Made by a program: the position numbers and the translations under genes. The notes under the pieces were generated by a model that did not search any database, was not told where the DNA came from, and saw only the letters and a program-made list of their open reading frames with translations. A stretch of 5,048 bases of DNA from Chloroflexota bacterium. GTDB lineage: Bacteria; Chloroflexota; Dehalococcoidia; SM23-28-2; RBG-16-64-32. Of this stretch, positions 1 through 5,048 are shown one piece after another. How positions within the stretch are numbered: the stretch's first letter is position 1; every line of letters starts with the position of its first letter. The stretch lies in assembly GCA_022560365.1 (NCBI GenBank), contig JADFTG010000067.1, forward strand, positions 1 to 5,048, given 5' to 3'.

Positions 1-30
1 CCCCTAGCCCCGCTCCCTCGGGGAGAGGGG
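1..30. repeat. GC-rich imperfect palindrome (hairpin) at window edge
   Basis: CCCCT (1-5) can pair with AGGGG (26-30), and CCCCG (8-12) with CGGGG (19-23). A tandem AG/AG mismatch separates the two stems, and the loop is CTCCCT. No T-run follows, so it is not a canonical intrinsic terminator. It could be an intergenic REP-like element or the 3' end of an upstream transcript. Because it touches the window edge, the full element may be longer. Confidence 0.55.
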
Positions 31-46
31 GACAAGGCCGGCGTGG

Positions 47-52
47 CATAAT
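47..52 (+). promoter_or_regulatory. -10 box CATAAT giving a probable leaderless mRNA
   Basis: CATAAT sits inside GGCATAATCC (45-54) and matches five of six positions of the sigma70 -10 consensus. Its last base is 8 nt before the ATG at 61, so transcription would begin at or within a few bases of the start codon. No Shine-Dalgarno lies between them, which fits a leaderless transcript. I see no good -35 hexamer; that region is occupied by the palindrome. The same core recurs as GGTATAATCC at 2217-2226. Confidence 0.45.
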
Positions 53-60
53 CCGACACG

Positions 61-1016
61 ATGCCTGAGCTACCTTCGTACGACCAGCTGCCAGTAAAGA
101 AGGGCGCACCGCCGGGCTCGGCCTGGGGCCTCTGGGGCGACGATGACGAACTGGGGAGCCTCAACCTGCTGACGCTAGAGCGGGTGGCTGCCGCGGCGAG
201 ACTCGTACGCAAGGGTGCTGTGTTTCCGCTGAACCTGCGGATCGACCGGCCGGACCCGCCGCTGTACGGGCGCGGTCGAGTGCTACACACGATTACGGGC
301 GAGGGCAGCGACGGCCGCGACGATTATCTCGACAACTTCTGGCCGCAGGCGTCGAGCCAGTGGGACGGCCTGCGCCACGTGCGTCATCGCAGTACGGCTG
401 GTACAACGGCGTGCGCGACGATGAAATCGTTGATGGTACCGACGGCAAGCTAGGCATCGACACGATGGCCCGGAGGGGCATCGCTGGCCGGGGCGTGTTG
501 CTGGACGTGGCGCGGCACTTCGCGGCGCGGGGGTGGCGCCTCGGCTACTTCACGCCGGAGCTGATCACGACGGACGACCTGGAGTCGTGCGCGCAGGCGC
601 AGGGCGTCGAGGTGCGGACGGGCGACGTGCTGCTCGTGCGCACGGGATGGCTGGAGTGGTACTTCAGCGAGGCGACGCCCGAGGTGCGAGAGGCGATCTC
701 GGACCGGGAGCAGCTGAAGGCGCCGGGCCTCGGGCCTGCCGAAGAGATGGCGGCGTGGCTCTGGGACCACCACTTGGCGGCCGTCGCAGCGGACAACCCG
801 GCGCTGGAGGTCTGGCCGTGGGGGCCGGAGACGGGTGACTACATGCACTGGCGGCTGATCCCGCTGCTGGGGATGCCGATTGGCGAGCTGTGGGAGCTGG
901 ATGGTCTGGCGGCGGACTGCGCGGAGGATGGCTCCTACGAGTTCCTGTTTACGTCGGCGCCGCTGAACGTACCGGGCGGCGTCGGTTCCCCTGCGAATGC
1001 GATGGCGATAAAGTGA
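61..1016 (+). pseudogene. Cyclase family protein (kynurenine formamidase-like), frameshifted
   Basis: This is a hydrolase of the cyclase/arylformamidase family, a metal-dependent group acting on amide, ester or lactone bonds; the substrate is unknown. The N-terminal half is read from ATG 61 in frame 1: WGLWGDDDELGSLNLL at residues 22-37, then QWDGLRHVRH at residues 100-109, which is this family's variant of the HxGTHxD metal site with Asp102 and His106 kept. The homologous reading then continues in frame 3 from about 390 (QYGWYNG, then RGVLLDV, TGDVLLVRTGW, HWRLIPLLGMPIGELWELD) to TGA 1014-1016. Adding one base near 388-390, for example a second C in CGC-CAG, restores one protein of about 318 residues, a normal family length. 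As given, frame 1 ends at 453, after the junk codons that follow the break. There is no slippery heptamer, so this is a recent mutation or an assembly error rather than programmed shifting. The start codon has no Shine-Dalgarno; see the -10 box at 47-52. An M20 amidohydrolase follows after 22 nt, suggesting one transcript. Confidence 0.85.
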
Positions 1017-1038
1017 CCGGTGCGACGGGGGGAACGAG

Positions 1039-2223
1039 ATGAACGTAGACGCAGCGAAAGAGCGAGCGAAGGCAGCAGTGGCCGAGGCCATGGAGACGCT
1101 GGTCGAGGTTAGCCTCGACATTCACTCGCACCCGGAGCTGGCGCTCAAGGAGACGCGCGCGGCGAACCTGCTGAGCGACACGCTCGAAGCGCAGGGCTTC
1201 ACGGTGGAGCGCAGCGTCTACGGCATTGAGACGGCGTTTCGCGGGGTCTGGGGCGAAGGGCCGGTAACTATCGCCTACTTGCTCGAGTACGATGCGCTGC
1301 CGGGCATCGGGCACGCCTGCGGGCACAACTTGATCGCCACGGCCGGGCTGGGTGGCGCGATCGGCCTCAAGGGCGCGGTATCGCCCGCGGACGTGCGTCT
1401 GGTCGTGCTGGGGACGCCCGCCGAAGAGGACATCGGCGGCAAGCAGCTGCTGCTGGACAAGGGCGCGTTCGACGGCGTCGACGCGGCGCTGATGGTGCAT
1501 CCGGCGCCGGTCGAGATCGCGGACCCGTACATGTTCGGCTTCCACTCCTGCTACGTGACGTACCACGGTCGTGAGGCTCACGCGTCGGTAGCGCCGGAGA
1601 CCGCTCTCAACGCGCTCGACGGCCTGGTGACCGCGTACCAGGCGGTCGCTCAGCTGCGGCAGCACATTCGGCGGGACGCGCGCATGGCGGGGGTCATTCT
1701 GGAGGGTGGCGAGGCGAGCAACGTAATCCCGGCCAAGGCGAAGGGCAAGTTCGAGGTGCGGGCCCTGCAGCCGCAGTACCTCGAGGACCTGAAGGGCCGC
1801 ATCGAAGGTTGCTTCCGCGCCGGCGCCGAGGCCAGCGGTACGACGGTCGACATCGAGTGGACGTCGTTCGCCTACGAGCCGATGAACAACAACCCGACGC
1901 TCGTCTCGCTCTACAAGGCGAATGCTGAGGCGCTGGGCCGTCGCTTCCTGGTGGGGGCGGCGACGTCCACCGGCAGTACGGACATGGGCAACGTCAGCTG
2001 GAAGGTGCCGTCCATCCACCCGACGTTCCAGATCGGGGCGTTCGCGCTGAACCACACGGCCGGCTTCACCGAAGTTTGCGCCACGGACGCCGCGCACGAG
2101 AACATGGTCCAGATCGGCCAGGCGCTGGCGATGACCGGCGTCGACATCGCGCTGGGGGAGTCCGTGGCCGATCAGGCCCGCGACGAGTTCGCCGCGACCA
2201 GCCGCGAGACGGGTGCGGTATAA
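1039..2223 (+). CDS. M20 family metallo-amidohydrolase (AbgB/ACY1L2-like)
   Basis: This 394-aa cytoplasmic enzyme of the M20 peptidase/amidohydrolase family is closest in motif style to the p-aminobenzoyl-glutamate hydrolase AbgB and PM20D2/ACY1L2 group. These proteins cleave N-acyl or dipeptide amide bonds with a dinuclear metal centre. Visible motifs in order: HSHPEL (29-34), EYDALPGIGHACGHN (83-97, with Asp85, Cys94 and His96 as likely catalytic or metal residues), GTPAEE (125-130, general base and metal Glu pair), MVHP (152-155, metal His154), the dimerisation domain beginning near YHGREAHAS (175-183) with the EGGEASNVIPA strand (222-232), and the C-terminal catalytic part with STGSTDMGNVSW (310-321) and HTAGF (339-343). 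There is no signal peptide. The ATG at 1039 is preceded by GGGGGGA around 1027-1033. Length and motifs are complete, so it should be active. Arginine codons are CGN throughout as far as I read. It lies 22 nt after the cyclase-family gene, probably in one operon. The exact substrate cannot be read from the sequence. Confidence 0.93.
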   Translation: MNVDAAKERAKAAVAEAMETLVEVSLDIHSHPELALKETRAANLLSDTLEAQGFTVERSVYGIETAFRGVWGEGPVTIAYLLEYDALPGIGHACGHNLIATAGLGGAIGLKGAVSPADVRLVVLGTPAEEDIGGKQLLLDKGAFDGVDAALMVHPAPVEIADPYMFGFHSCYVTYHGREAHASVAPETALNALDGLVTAYQAVAQLRQHIRRDARMAGVILEGGEASNVIPAKAKGKFEVRALQPQYLEDLKGRIEGCFRAGAEASGTTVDIEWTSFAYEPMNNNPTLVSLYKANAEALGRRFLVGAATSTGSTDMGNVSWKVPSIHPTFQIGAFALNHTAGFTEVCATDAAHENMVQIGQALAMTGVDIALGESVADQARDEFAATSRETGAV

Positions 2224-2224
2224 T
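2219..2224 (+). promoter_or_regulatory. TATAAT -10 box overlapping the M20 stop codon
   Basis: A perfect TATAAT lies in GGTATAATCC (2217-2226) and includes most of the M20 TAA stop (2221-2223). Transcription would start near 2231 and read through a leader of about 125 nt into the membrane-protein gene at 2357. No convincing -35 hexamer is found 16-18 bp upstream. The match to GGCATAATCC ahead of the first gene supports a real local promoter form and independent expression of the middle module. Confidence 0.4.
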
Positions 2225-2263
2225 CCCCAGTCGTAAACAGCAGAAGACGAGGAGCAGGGGGAG

Positions 2264-2350
2264 ATGCGTCTTGTCTTCGCCGTCACGATGAGCGCAGCTA
2301 CCGGCGTGAGCAGAACGGCAAGAGCGTCGAGTCCTGCAGTAGACGGGTGA
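2264..2350 (+). CDS. Possible 28-aa leader peptide
   Basis: ATG 2264 follows a purine-rich AGGGGGAG (2256-2263) and opens a 28-codon frame beginning MRLVFAVTMS and ending in TGA 2348-2350. The stop lies inside the Shine-Dalgarno GAGGTGA (2349-2355) of the next gene, so ribosomes terminating here would be positioned to start at 2357. No homology is recognised. The stretch holds no run of one amino acid that would point to classical attenuation. It could equally be chance in a 133-nt intergenic gap or a remnant of lost coding sequence. Confidence 0.25.
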   Translation: MRLVFAVTMSAATGVSRTARASSPAVDG

Positions 2351-2356
2351 GGTGAA

Positions 2357-3052
2357 ATGGCAGCGTCTCTGACTCGCTTTATCGCCCAGATAAGGGAGCT
2401 GATCATGGGGAAGGGAACATCTGCGCCCGCCTCTGAGAAGATACGCCTCAAGGAATGGGAGAACGCCCGATTGGCGATCGACCGCTTCGATCAGCTTCTG
2501 ATGACGATACGGACCTTCGGTCTGCCAGTGATCGCAACGGTGGTTGGTGGTGGTGTTGCGATCGGACAGGACCAACCGCGCGTGCATGTAGTTTCGGAGG
2601 TGACGGCAGCTATGGCGGCAGGCATGGGTGCCGTGTTCCTGGTCTGCATCTTATTGATCTGGCGGCGCCTGCTGACGCGCGCCGGTATCAGGTGGTTCGA
2701 GCACATTCTCATGTGGGGCGTCGTTGGGTCATCGTTCTTCTGGTGCGTCAAACTGCTCGACAGGGACCCGTCAGAGTTTCTCCTGTCGGGGCCCGTGCTG
2801 GTGGCGGGAGGTCTGATCCTGTTCTCGGTCTATCTGCTCGATCGGTTCTACTACACGGGTCTTGTCATCGGCGCTGTTGATCGCGCTAAAGAGCTGGAAC
2901 GAGAGCTGGGAATGGAACTGACCGAGCGGATTGGGCAAGCCATTCCCAACGTGACTTACACGATGCTGCCCACTGTCTTTTATTTGATCCCCGTACTCAT
3001 CCTCGTCAATGCCGGCTTCGCTGTCTTCGCATACACGGAGGCGGGATCTTGA
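2357..3052 (+). CDS. Polytopic membrane protein of unknown function
   Basis: I do not recognise a named family for this 231-aa protein. It starts with a charged, probably helical cytoplasmic region (residues 1-51, including KIRLKEWENARLAIDRFDQ at 28-46). About five membrane segments follow: 53-70, 84-102, 116-134, 142-162 and 203-226. Between segments 4 and 5 lies an amphipathic charged helix (DRAKELERELGMELTERI, 175-192) following YYTGLVIGAV. There is no signal peptide. The ATG at 2357 is chosen because GAGGTGA (2349-2355) precedes it at short spacing; ATG 2405 is a weaker alternative. The gene is followed after 66 nt by a nucleoside deoxyribosyltransferase-like gene in the same reading frame, so the two probably work together. 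One 60-nt line counted by hand is about 57% GC, lower than the flanking genes, which hints at acquisition by transfer. By layout it could be a membrane effector or sensor of a SLATT-like kind, which is an inference and not a domain match. Confidence 0.85.
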   Translation: MAASLTRFIAQIRELIMGKGTSAPASEKIRLKEWENARLAIDRFDQLLMTIRTFGLPVIATVVGGGVAIGQDQPRVHVVSEVTAAMAAGMGAVFLVCILLIWRRLLTRAGIRWFEHILMWGVVGSSFFWCVKLLDRDPSEFLLSGPVLVAGGLILFSVYLLDRFYYTGLVIGAVDRAKELERELGMELTERIGQAIPNVTYTMLPTVFYLIPVLILVNAGFAVFAYTEAGS

Positions 3053-3056
3053 TGCA

Positions 3057-3119
3057 ATGGTGGCCCCGATGACGCAGCGTCATCGCGAGACCATAGTTCT
3101 CCCAATGCGATTGAGCTGA
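3057..3119 (+). CDS. Possible 20-aa coupling mini-ORF
   Basis: ATG 3057 opens 20 codons (beginning MVAPMTQRHR) and ends in a TGA at 3117-3119 that shares its A with the ATG of the next gene (TGATG). It starts 4 nt after the membrane-protein stop. No Shine-Dalgarno is clear. Such a frame could carry ribosomes from gene to gene across the gap, which would compensate for the weak ribosome site of the following gene. It may be only chance. Confidence 0.15.
   Translation: MVAPMTQRHRETIVLPMRLS
3067..3085. other. Perfect 8-bp inverted repeat (CGATGACG-CAG-CGTCATCG)
   Basis: The 8-bp arms at 3067-3074 and 3078-3085 are exact complements around a 3-nt loop. They lie in the 66-nt gap between the membrane-protein and transferase genes. 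There is no T-run downstream, so a terminator is unlikely. As RNA it would form a stable hairpin that could protect or separate the two cistrons; as DNA it could be a small operator. Confidence 0.6.
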
Positions 3120-3622
3120 TGAAGAGGGTATACCTGGCGTCTCCGCTGGGCTTCGCAAGAAGCACTGAAGCTTATAAGGACTTTCTTGTGAGTGAACTGA
3201 AGGACGCGGGTTTCGACGTGTTCGACCCGTGGAGTCAGCCTGTGGCCAGGAAGATAGACGAAGCTAAGGCGCTGCCCTCCAGGCAGAAAAGGCTCAAGGC
3301 TCTTGGAGAGGCGAACAGGGCCGTCGGCAGGGCGAATGAGCGCGGAATCCAGAAGTGCGATGTATTGATCGCGGTGCTGGATGGGGTGGATGTGGATTCC
3401 GGAACGGCGAGCGAGATAGGTTATGCGTTCGCGTATCGTGACCATAAGAGGCTCCGTAAGCGAATTCGAATCTTCGGGCTGAGGTCTGATTTTCGGAGCA
3501 CCGGGGACAACGAAGGCGCCAAGGTCAACCTTCAGGTGCAGTACTGGATCGAGGCCAGCAAAGGTGAGATATATGACACCGCCGAAGACCTCCTCGAAGC
3601 CGTGTCCACGCTTGCCGGTTGA
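3119..3622 (+). CDS. Nucleoside 2-deoxyribosyltransferase-like protein
   Basis: This 167-aa protein of the nucleoside 2-deoxyribosyltransferase family (Rossmann-like fold) belongs to a group whose members swap bases on 2'-deoxynucleosides or hydrolyse the N-glycosidic bond of nucleosides and nucleotides. The N-terminal strand and loop VYLASPLGF (residues 4-12) are typical, with Tyr5 placed like the active-site Tyr. CDVLIAVLDG (80-89) supplies an Asp (81). DSGTASEIGYA (93-103) holds the substrate Asp93 and the nucleophile Glu99. GLRSDFR (120-126) and VNLQVQYWIEASKG (136-149) match the C-terminal family pattern. All catalytic positions I can identify are kept, and the length is normal. The ATG at 3119 is fixed by the family N-terminus, although upstream there is only a weak GAG. 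Nine of 15 Arg codons are AGG or AGA, and hand-counted lines give 53-58% GC, which is foreign to the neighbours. It follows a membrane-protein gene in the same frame. It may be a salvage enzyme, or the nucleotide-cleaving arm of a conflict system. Confidence 0.9.
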   Translation: MKRVYLASPLGFARSTEAYKDFLVSELKDAGFDVFDPWSQPVARKIDEAKALPSRQKRLKALGEANRAVGRANERGIQKCDVLIAVLDGVDVDSGTASEIGYAFAYRDHKRLRKRIRIFGLRSDFRSTGDNEGAKVNLQVQYWIEASKGEIYDTAEDLLEAVSTLAG

Positions 3623-3655
3623 AGATCGCCAGCCCTGTATCGCTTCGGGACCCCG

Positions 3656-4771
3656 TTACGGCGTGATGACGACGCGGGAGGCGGAGGTCTGTTTGCCCTC
3701 CCATTCCGCCTTCTGGAACGCTTCGTCGGCCTGCTCCAGCGTGAACGTATCGGAGACGACGTTGGCCAGCGGGAAGCGGTCCTTGTTGCGGACGAGGAAA
3801 TCAAGCGCGATGGCCAGCGTCGCCGGGTCGTACATGACGGTGGAGACGATCTTCTTGTTCTGCCAGACGAGCATCGACGGGTCGATCGTCACCGTCTTAC
3901 CGAGGCTGATGTTGCCGACTTCGAGGTAGGTGCCGCCGGCGCGCACCATGTTGAGCCCCTCCGGGATGGCGTCGGGCACGCCGACGAACTCGGCGACGAT
4001 GTCAGCGCCGCGCGCGGACGTGAGGCTCATCACCCTGGCGACGCGGTCGGGCCCCGTCTTCGCCTCGTTGATGTCGATCACCTCGTCGGCGCCGCACTCC
4101 TTGGCGAGCTTGAGGCGCTCGGGCACGCCGTCGATGACGATGATCGTCCCGGCGCCCATCGCCCGGGCGACCGCCGTGGCGTTGATGCCGAGTCCGCCGG
4201 CGCCCTGGATGACGATGGAGTCGCCCACGCGCAGTCCCGCCTTGCCGAGCGAGTGGATCACCTGCGATAGCGCGCAGTTGACGGGCGTCACGATCTCGTC
4301 GCTGAGCTCGTCGGGGACCTTGAAGACGAAGGCGGCGTCGCCCAGGTAGTAGTACTCGGCGTAGGCGCCGAAGAAGTGGGGTGCGTTGTCGGAGACGGGG
4401 ATCGGGGTCATCTTCAGCGGGCAGGCCGCGAACTCGCCGCGCAGGCACTGGTAGCAGCGGCGGCAGGGGGTGAAGTAGGGGTAGACGATGCGGTCGCCTT
4501 CCTTGAGCGGCTGGCCGAGCGAGTCTGTGCTGACGTTGGCGCCGAGCTTCGCGACCTTGCCGGTCATCTCGTGGCCGAGGATGCGCGGGCCGGGGCCCAT
4601 CATCGTGATGCGGATGTCGCCGCGCCAGACGTGCAGGTCGGAGCCGCAGATGCCGGCGGACGTGATGCGCACGACGGCGCCGTCGGGCGCCGGGTCGGGC
4701 ACGGGGTACTCGCGGATCTCGAACGGGTTACCGACATCGGTGTAGATGGCTGCTTTGCCGGTCTCGGCCAT
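3656..4771 (-). CDS. Zinc-dependent medium-chain alcohol dehydrogenase
   Basis: This 371-aa cytoplasmic oxidoreductase of the MDR superfamily interconverts an alcohol and a carbonyl with a nicotinamide cofactor. Numbered from MAETG, the N-terminal GroES-like domain has catalytic-zinc residues in GICGSDLH (40-47, Cys42) and GHE (66-68, His67, Glu68), with Cys166 in PVNCA a likely third ligand. The structural-zinc cysteines 103, 106, 109 and 117 are all present. The Rossmann domain shows GAGGLG (190-195), and Asp214 at the end of the second strand suggests NAD+ rather than NADP+. The start at 4771 is set by a perfect AAGGAGG (4778-4784) with a 6-nt spacer; a GTG at 4801 in the same frame lies upstream of the probable transcript. 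The 3' end converges on the transferase gene, leaving 33 nt in which I see no clear terminator. The substrate is not evident. Sorbitol- or threonine-dehydrogenase-like names would over-reach. Confidence 0.93.
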   Translation of the reverse strand: MAETGKAAIYTDVGNPFEIREYPVPDPAPDGAVVRITSAGICGSDLHVWRGDIRITMMGPGPRILGHEMTGKVAKLGANVSTDSLGQPLKEGDRIVYPYFTPCRRCYQCLRGEFAACPLKMTPIPVSDNAPHFFGAYAEYYYLGDAAFVFKVPDELSDEIVTPVNCALSQVIHSLGKAGLRVGDSIVIQGAGGLGINATAVARAMGAGTIIVIDGVPERLKLAKECGADEVIDINEAKTGPDRVARVMSLTSARGADIVAEFVGVPDAIPEGLNMVRAGGTYLEVGNISLGKTVTIDPSMLVWQNKKIVSTVMYDPATLAIALDFLVRNKDRFPLANVVSDTFTLEQADEAFQKAEWEGKQTSASRVVITP

Positions 4772-4803
4772 GGGGCGCCTCCTTCGTATCTGGGCAAGCA
4801 CTT

Positions 4804-4831
4804 AGTATCGCAGGAGGGGGCGCGTCGTCAA
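4804..4831 (-). promoter_or_regulatory. Sigma70-like promoter of the dehydrogenase gene
   Basis: On the - strand, TTGACG (4831-4826) and GATACT (4809-4804) are separated by 16 nt, matching five and four consensus positions. Transcription would start near 4797, giving a leader of about 26 nt that contains the AAGGAGG site. This placement also rules out the upstream GTG at 4801 as a start. Confidence 0.55.
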
Positions 4832-4911
4832 GCGCCGCGACGCCGTTTGCCCCTTGGACTTTCAGCACGGCGGCTGCGATCCTGAGTCCCACGAGGGAGG
4901 AGGTGGCGGAG

Positions 4912-5048
4912 GTGGGATCCCAACGGGTCGGTAGGACGCTCGCCGGTAAGTGGGTCTGGATCTGGAACTGGCGCCGCTGTGACGGCGGCGACGCGAATCG
5001 GGTGGCCGAGCGCCTGAAGTCGGCCGGCTGCCGCGGGGCGATCGGCAA
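4912..5048 (+). CDS. 5' end of a Trp-rich, probably TIM-barrel protein (partial)
   Basis: A frame opens at GTG 4912 and remains open to the end of the window, showing about 45 residues. GGAGGAGG (4896-4903) lies 8 nt before it, a strong ribosome site. An in-frame GTG at 4903 overlaps that site and is less likely. After a short basic start comes KWVWIWNWRRCDGGDANR, then a helix (VAERLKSAGC) and RGAIG. This strand, helix with Ala-Gly-Cys/Val turn and next strand is the usual opening of a (beta/alpha)8 barrel, as in glycoside-hydrolase-like proteins that begin with a G-x-W-x-W strand. It is divergent from the dehydrogenase, with 140 nt between the start codons. No firm promoter is visible for it. 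The product beyond residue 45 is outside the window, so the family call is tentative; that it is coding is fairly well supported. Confidence 0.6.
   Translation, partial: MGSQRVGRTLAGKWVWIWNWRRCDGGDANRVAERLKSAGCRGAIG

Noticed and set aside
385..396. Programmed frameshift in the cyclase-family gene
   Set aside because: No slippery heptamer, stimulatory stop or clear downstream structure is visible at the junction.
949..2451. A 500-codon open frame on the - strand across the M20 gene
   Set aside because: It is antisense to a gene with complete family motifs; its product is Arg/Val/His-rich with no recognisable domain, as expected of the reverse of high-GC coding sequence.
3050..3085. TGA 3050-3052 as a selenocysteine codon with the downstream hairpin as SECIS
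   Set aside because: The hairpin distance is in a plausible range, but the 3-nt loop is atypical, the position falls in a linker with no redox motif, and the transferase has its own normal family start at 3119.
3623..3655. Bidirectional terminator between the convergent transferase and dehydrogenase genes
   Set aside because: No stem of useful length with a T- or A-run was found in these 33 nt.
4769..4801. GTG at 4801 as the start of the dehydrogenase
   Set aside because: It adds a basic stretch foreign to the family, has no ribosome site, and lies upstream of the predicted transcription start. ATG 4771 has a perfect AAGGAGG.
4376..4885. Plus-strand open frame of 169 codons opposite the dehydrogenase
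   Set aside because: It is the antisense shadow of the zinc-binding domain, with low-complexity Ala/Gly/Val/Asp content.
4728..5048. Minus-strand open frame running in from the right edge
   Set aside because: It overlaps the dehydrogenase start and promoter and has no protein-like pattern; the + strand reading from 4912 is better supported.

Overview
The window is a high-GC bacterial chromosome segment. It holds four intact or near-intact catabolic-type genes or gene remnants and, between them, a compositionally different two-gene module. The style (cyclase-family hydrolase next to an AbgB/ACY1L2-type M20 amidohydrolase, GGyATAATCC-like -10 boxes, a GC-rich intergenic palindrome) would fit a Chloroflexota (Dehalococcoidia/SAR202-like) or similar environmental lineage. 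That assignment is a guess from gene content, not a measurement.

Left part (1-2223, + strand). A palindrome at the edge is followed by a probably leaderless cyclase-family (kynurenine-formamidase-like) hydrolase gene, 61-1016, broken by an apparent one-base deletion near 388-390. After 22 nt comes an intact M20 metallo-amidohydrolase (1039-2223) with its full set of metal-binding motifs. The two look like an operon for cleaving amide or related bonds of an unknown substrate.

Middle part (2224-3622, + strand). A TATAAT-type -10 box overlaps the M20 stop codon. It is followed by a 28-codon leader ORF, then a 231-aa polytopic membrane protein of unknown family (2357-3052), then a nucleoside 2-deoxyribosyltransferase-like enzyme (3119-3622). 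These two genes have lower GC (hand-counted 60-nt lines 53-58%, against 67-77% in flanking genes). The enzyme gene uses AGG/AGA for 9 of 15 arginines, whereas none were seen in the M20 gene. The two genes lie in the same reading frame, separated by one TGA and 22 open codons that contain a perfect 8-bp hairpin. A membrane protein paired with a nucleotide-cleaving enzyme resembles the general plan of nucleotide-centric conflict (defence) systems, and it is the most interesting element here. Its function is inferred only from layout.

Right part (3656-5048). A zinc-dependent medium-chain dehydrogenase lies on the - strand (3656-4771), convergent with the module, with a clear Shine-Dalgarno and a sigma70-like promoter. 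Divergent from it, a GTG-started gene begins at about 4912 on the + strand and runs off the window. Only about 45 residues are visible. They are Trp-rich and resemble the start of a TIM-barrel glycosidase-like protein.
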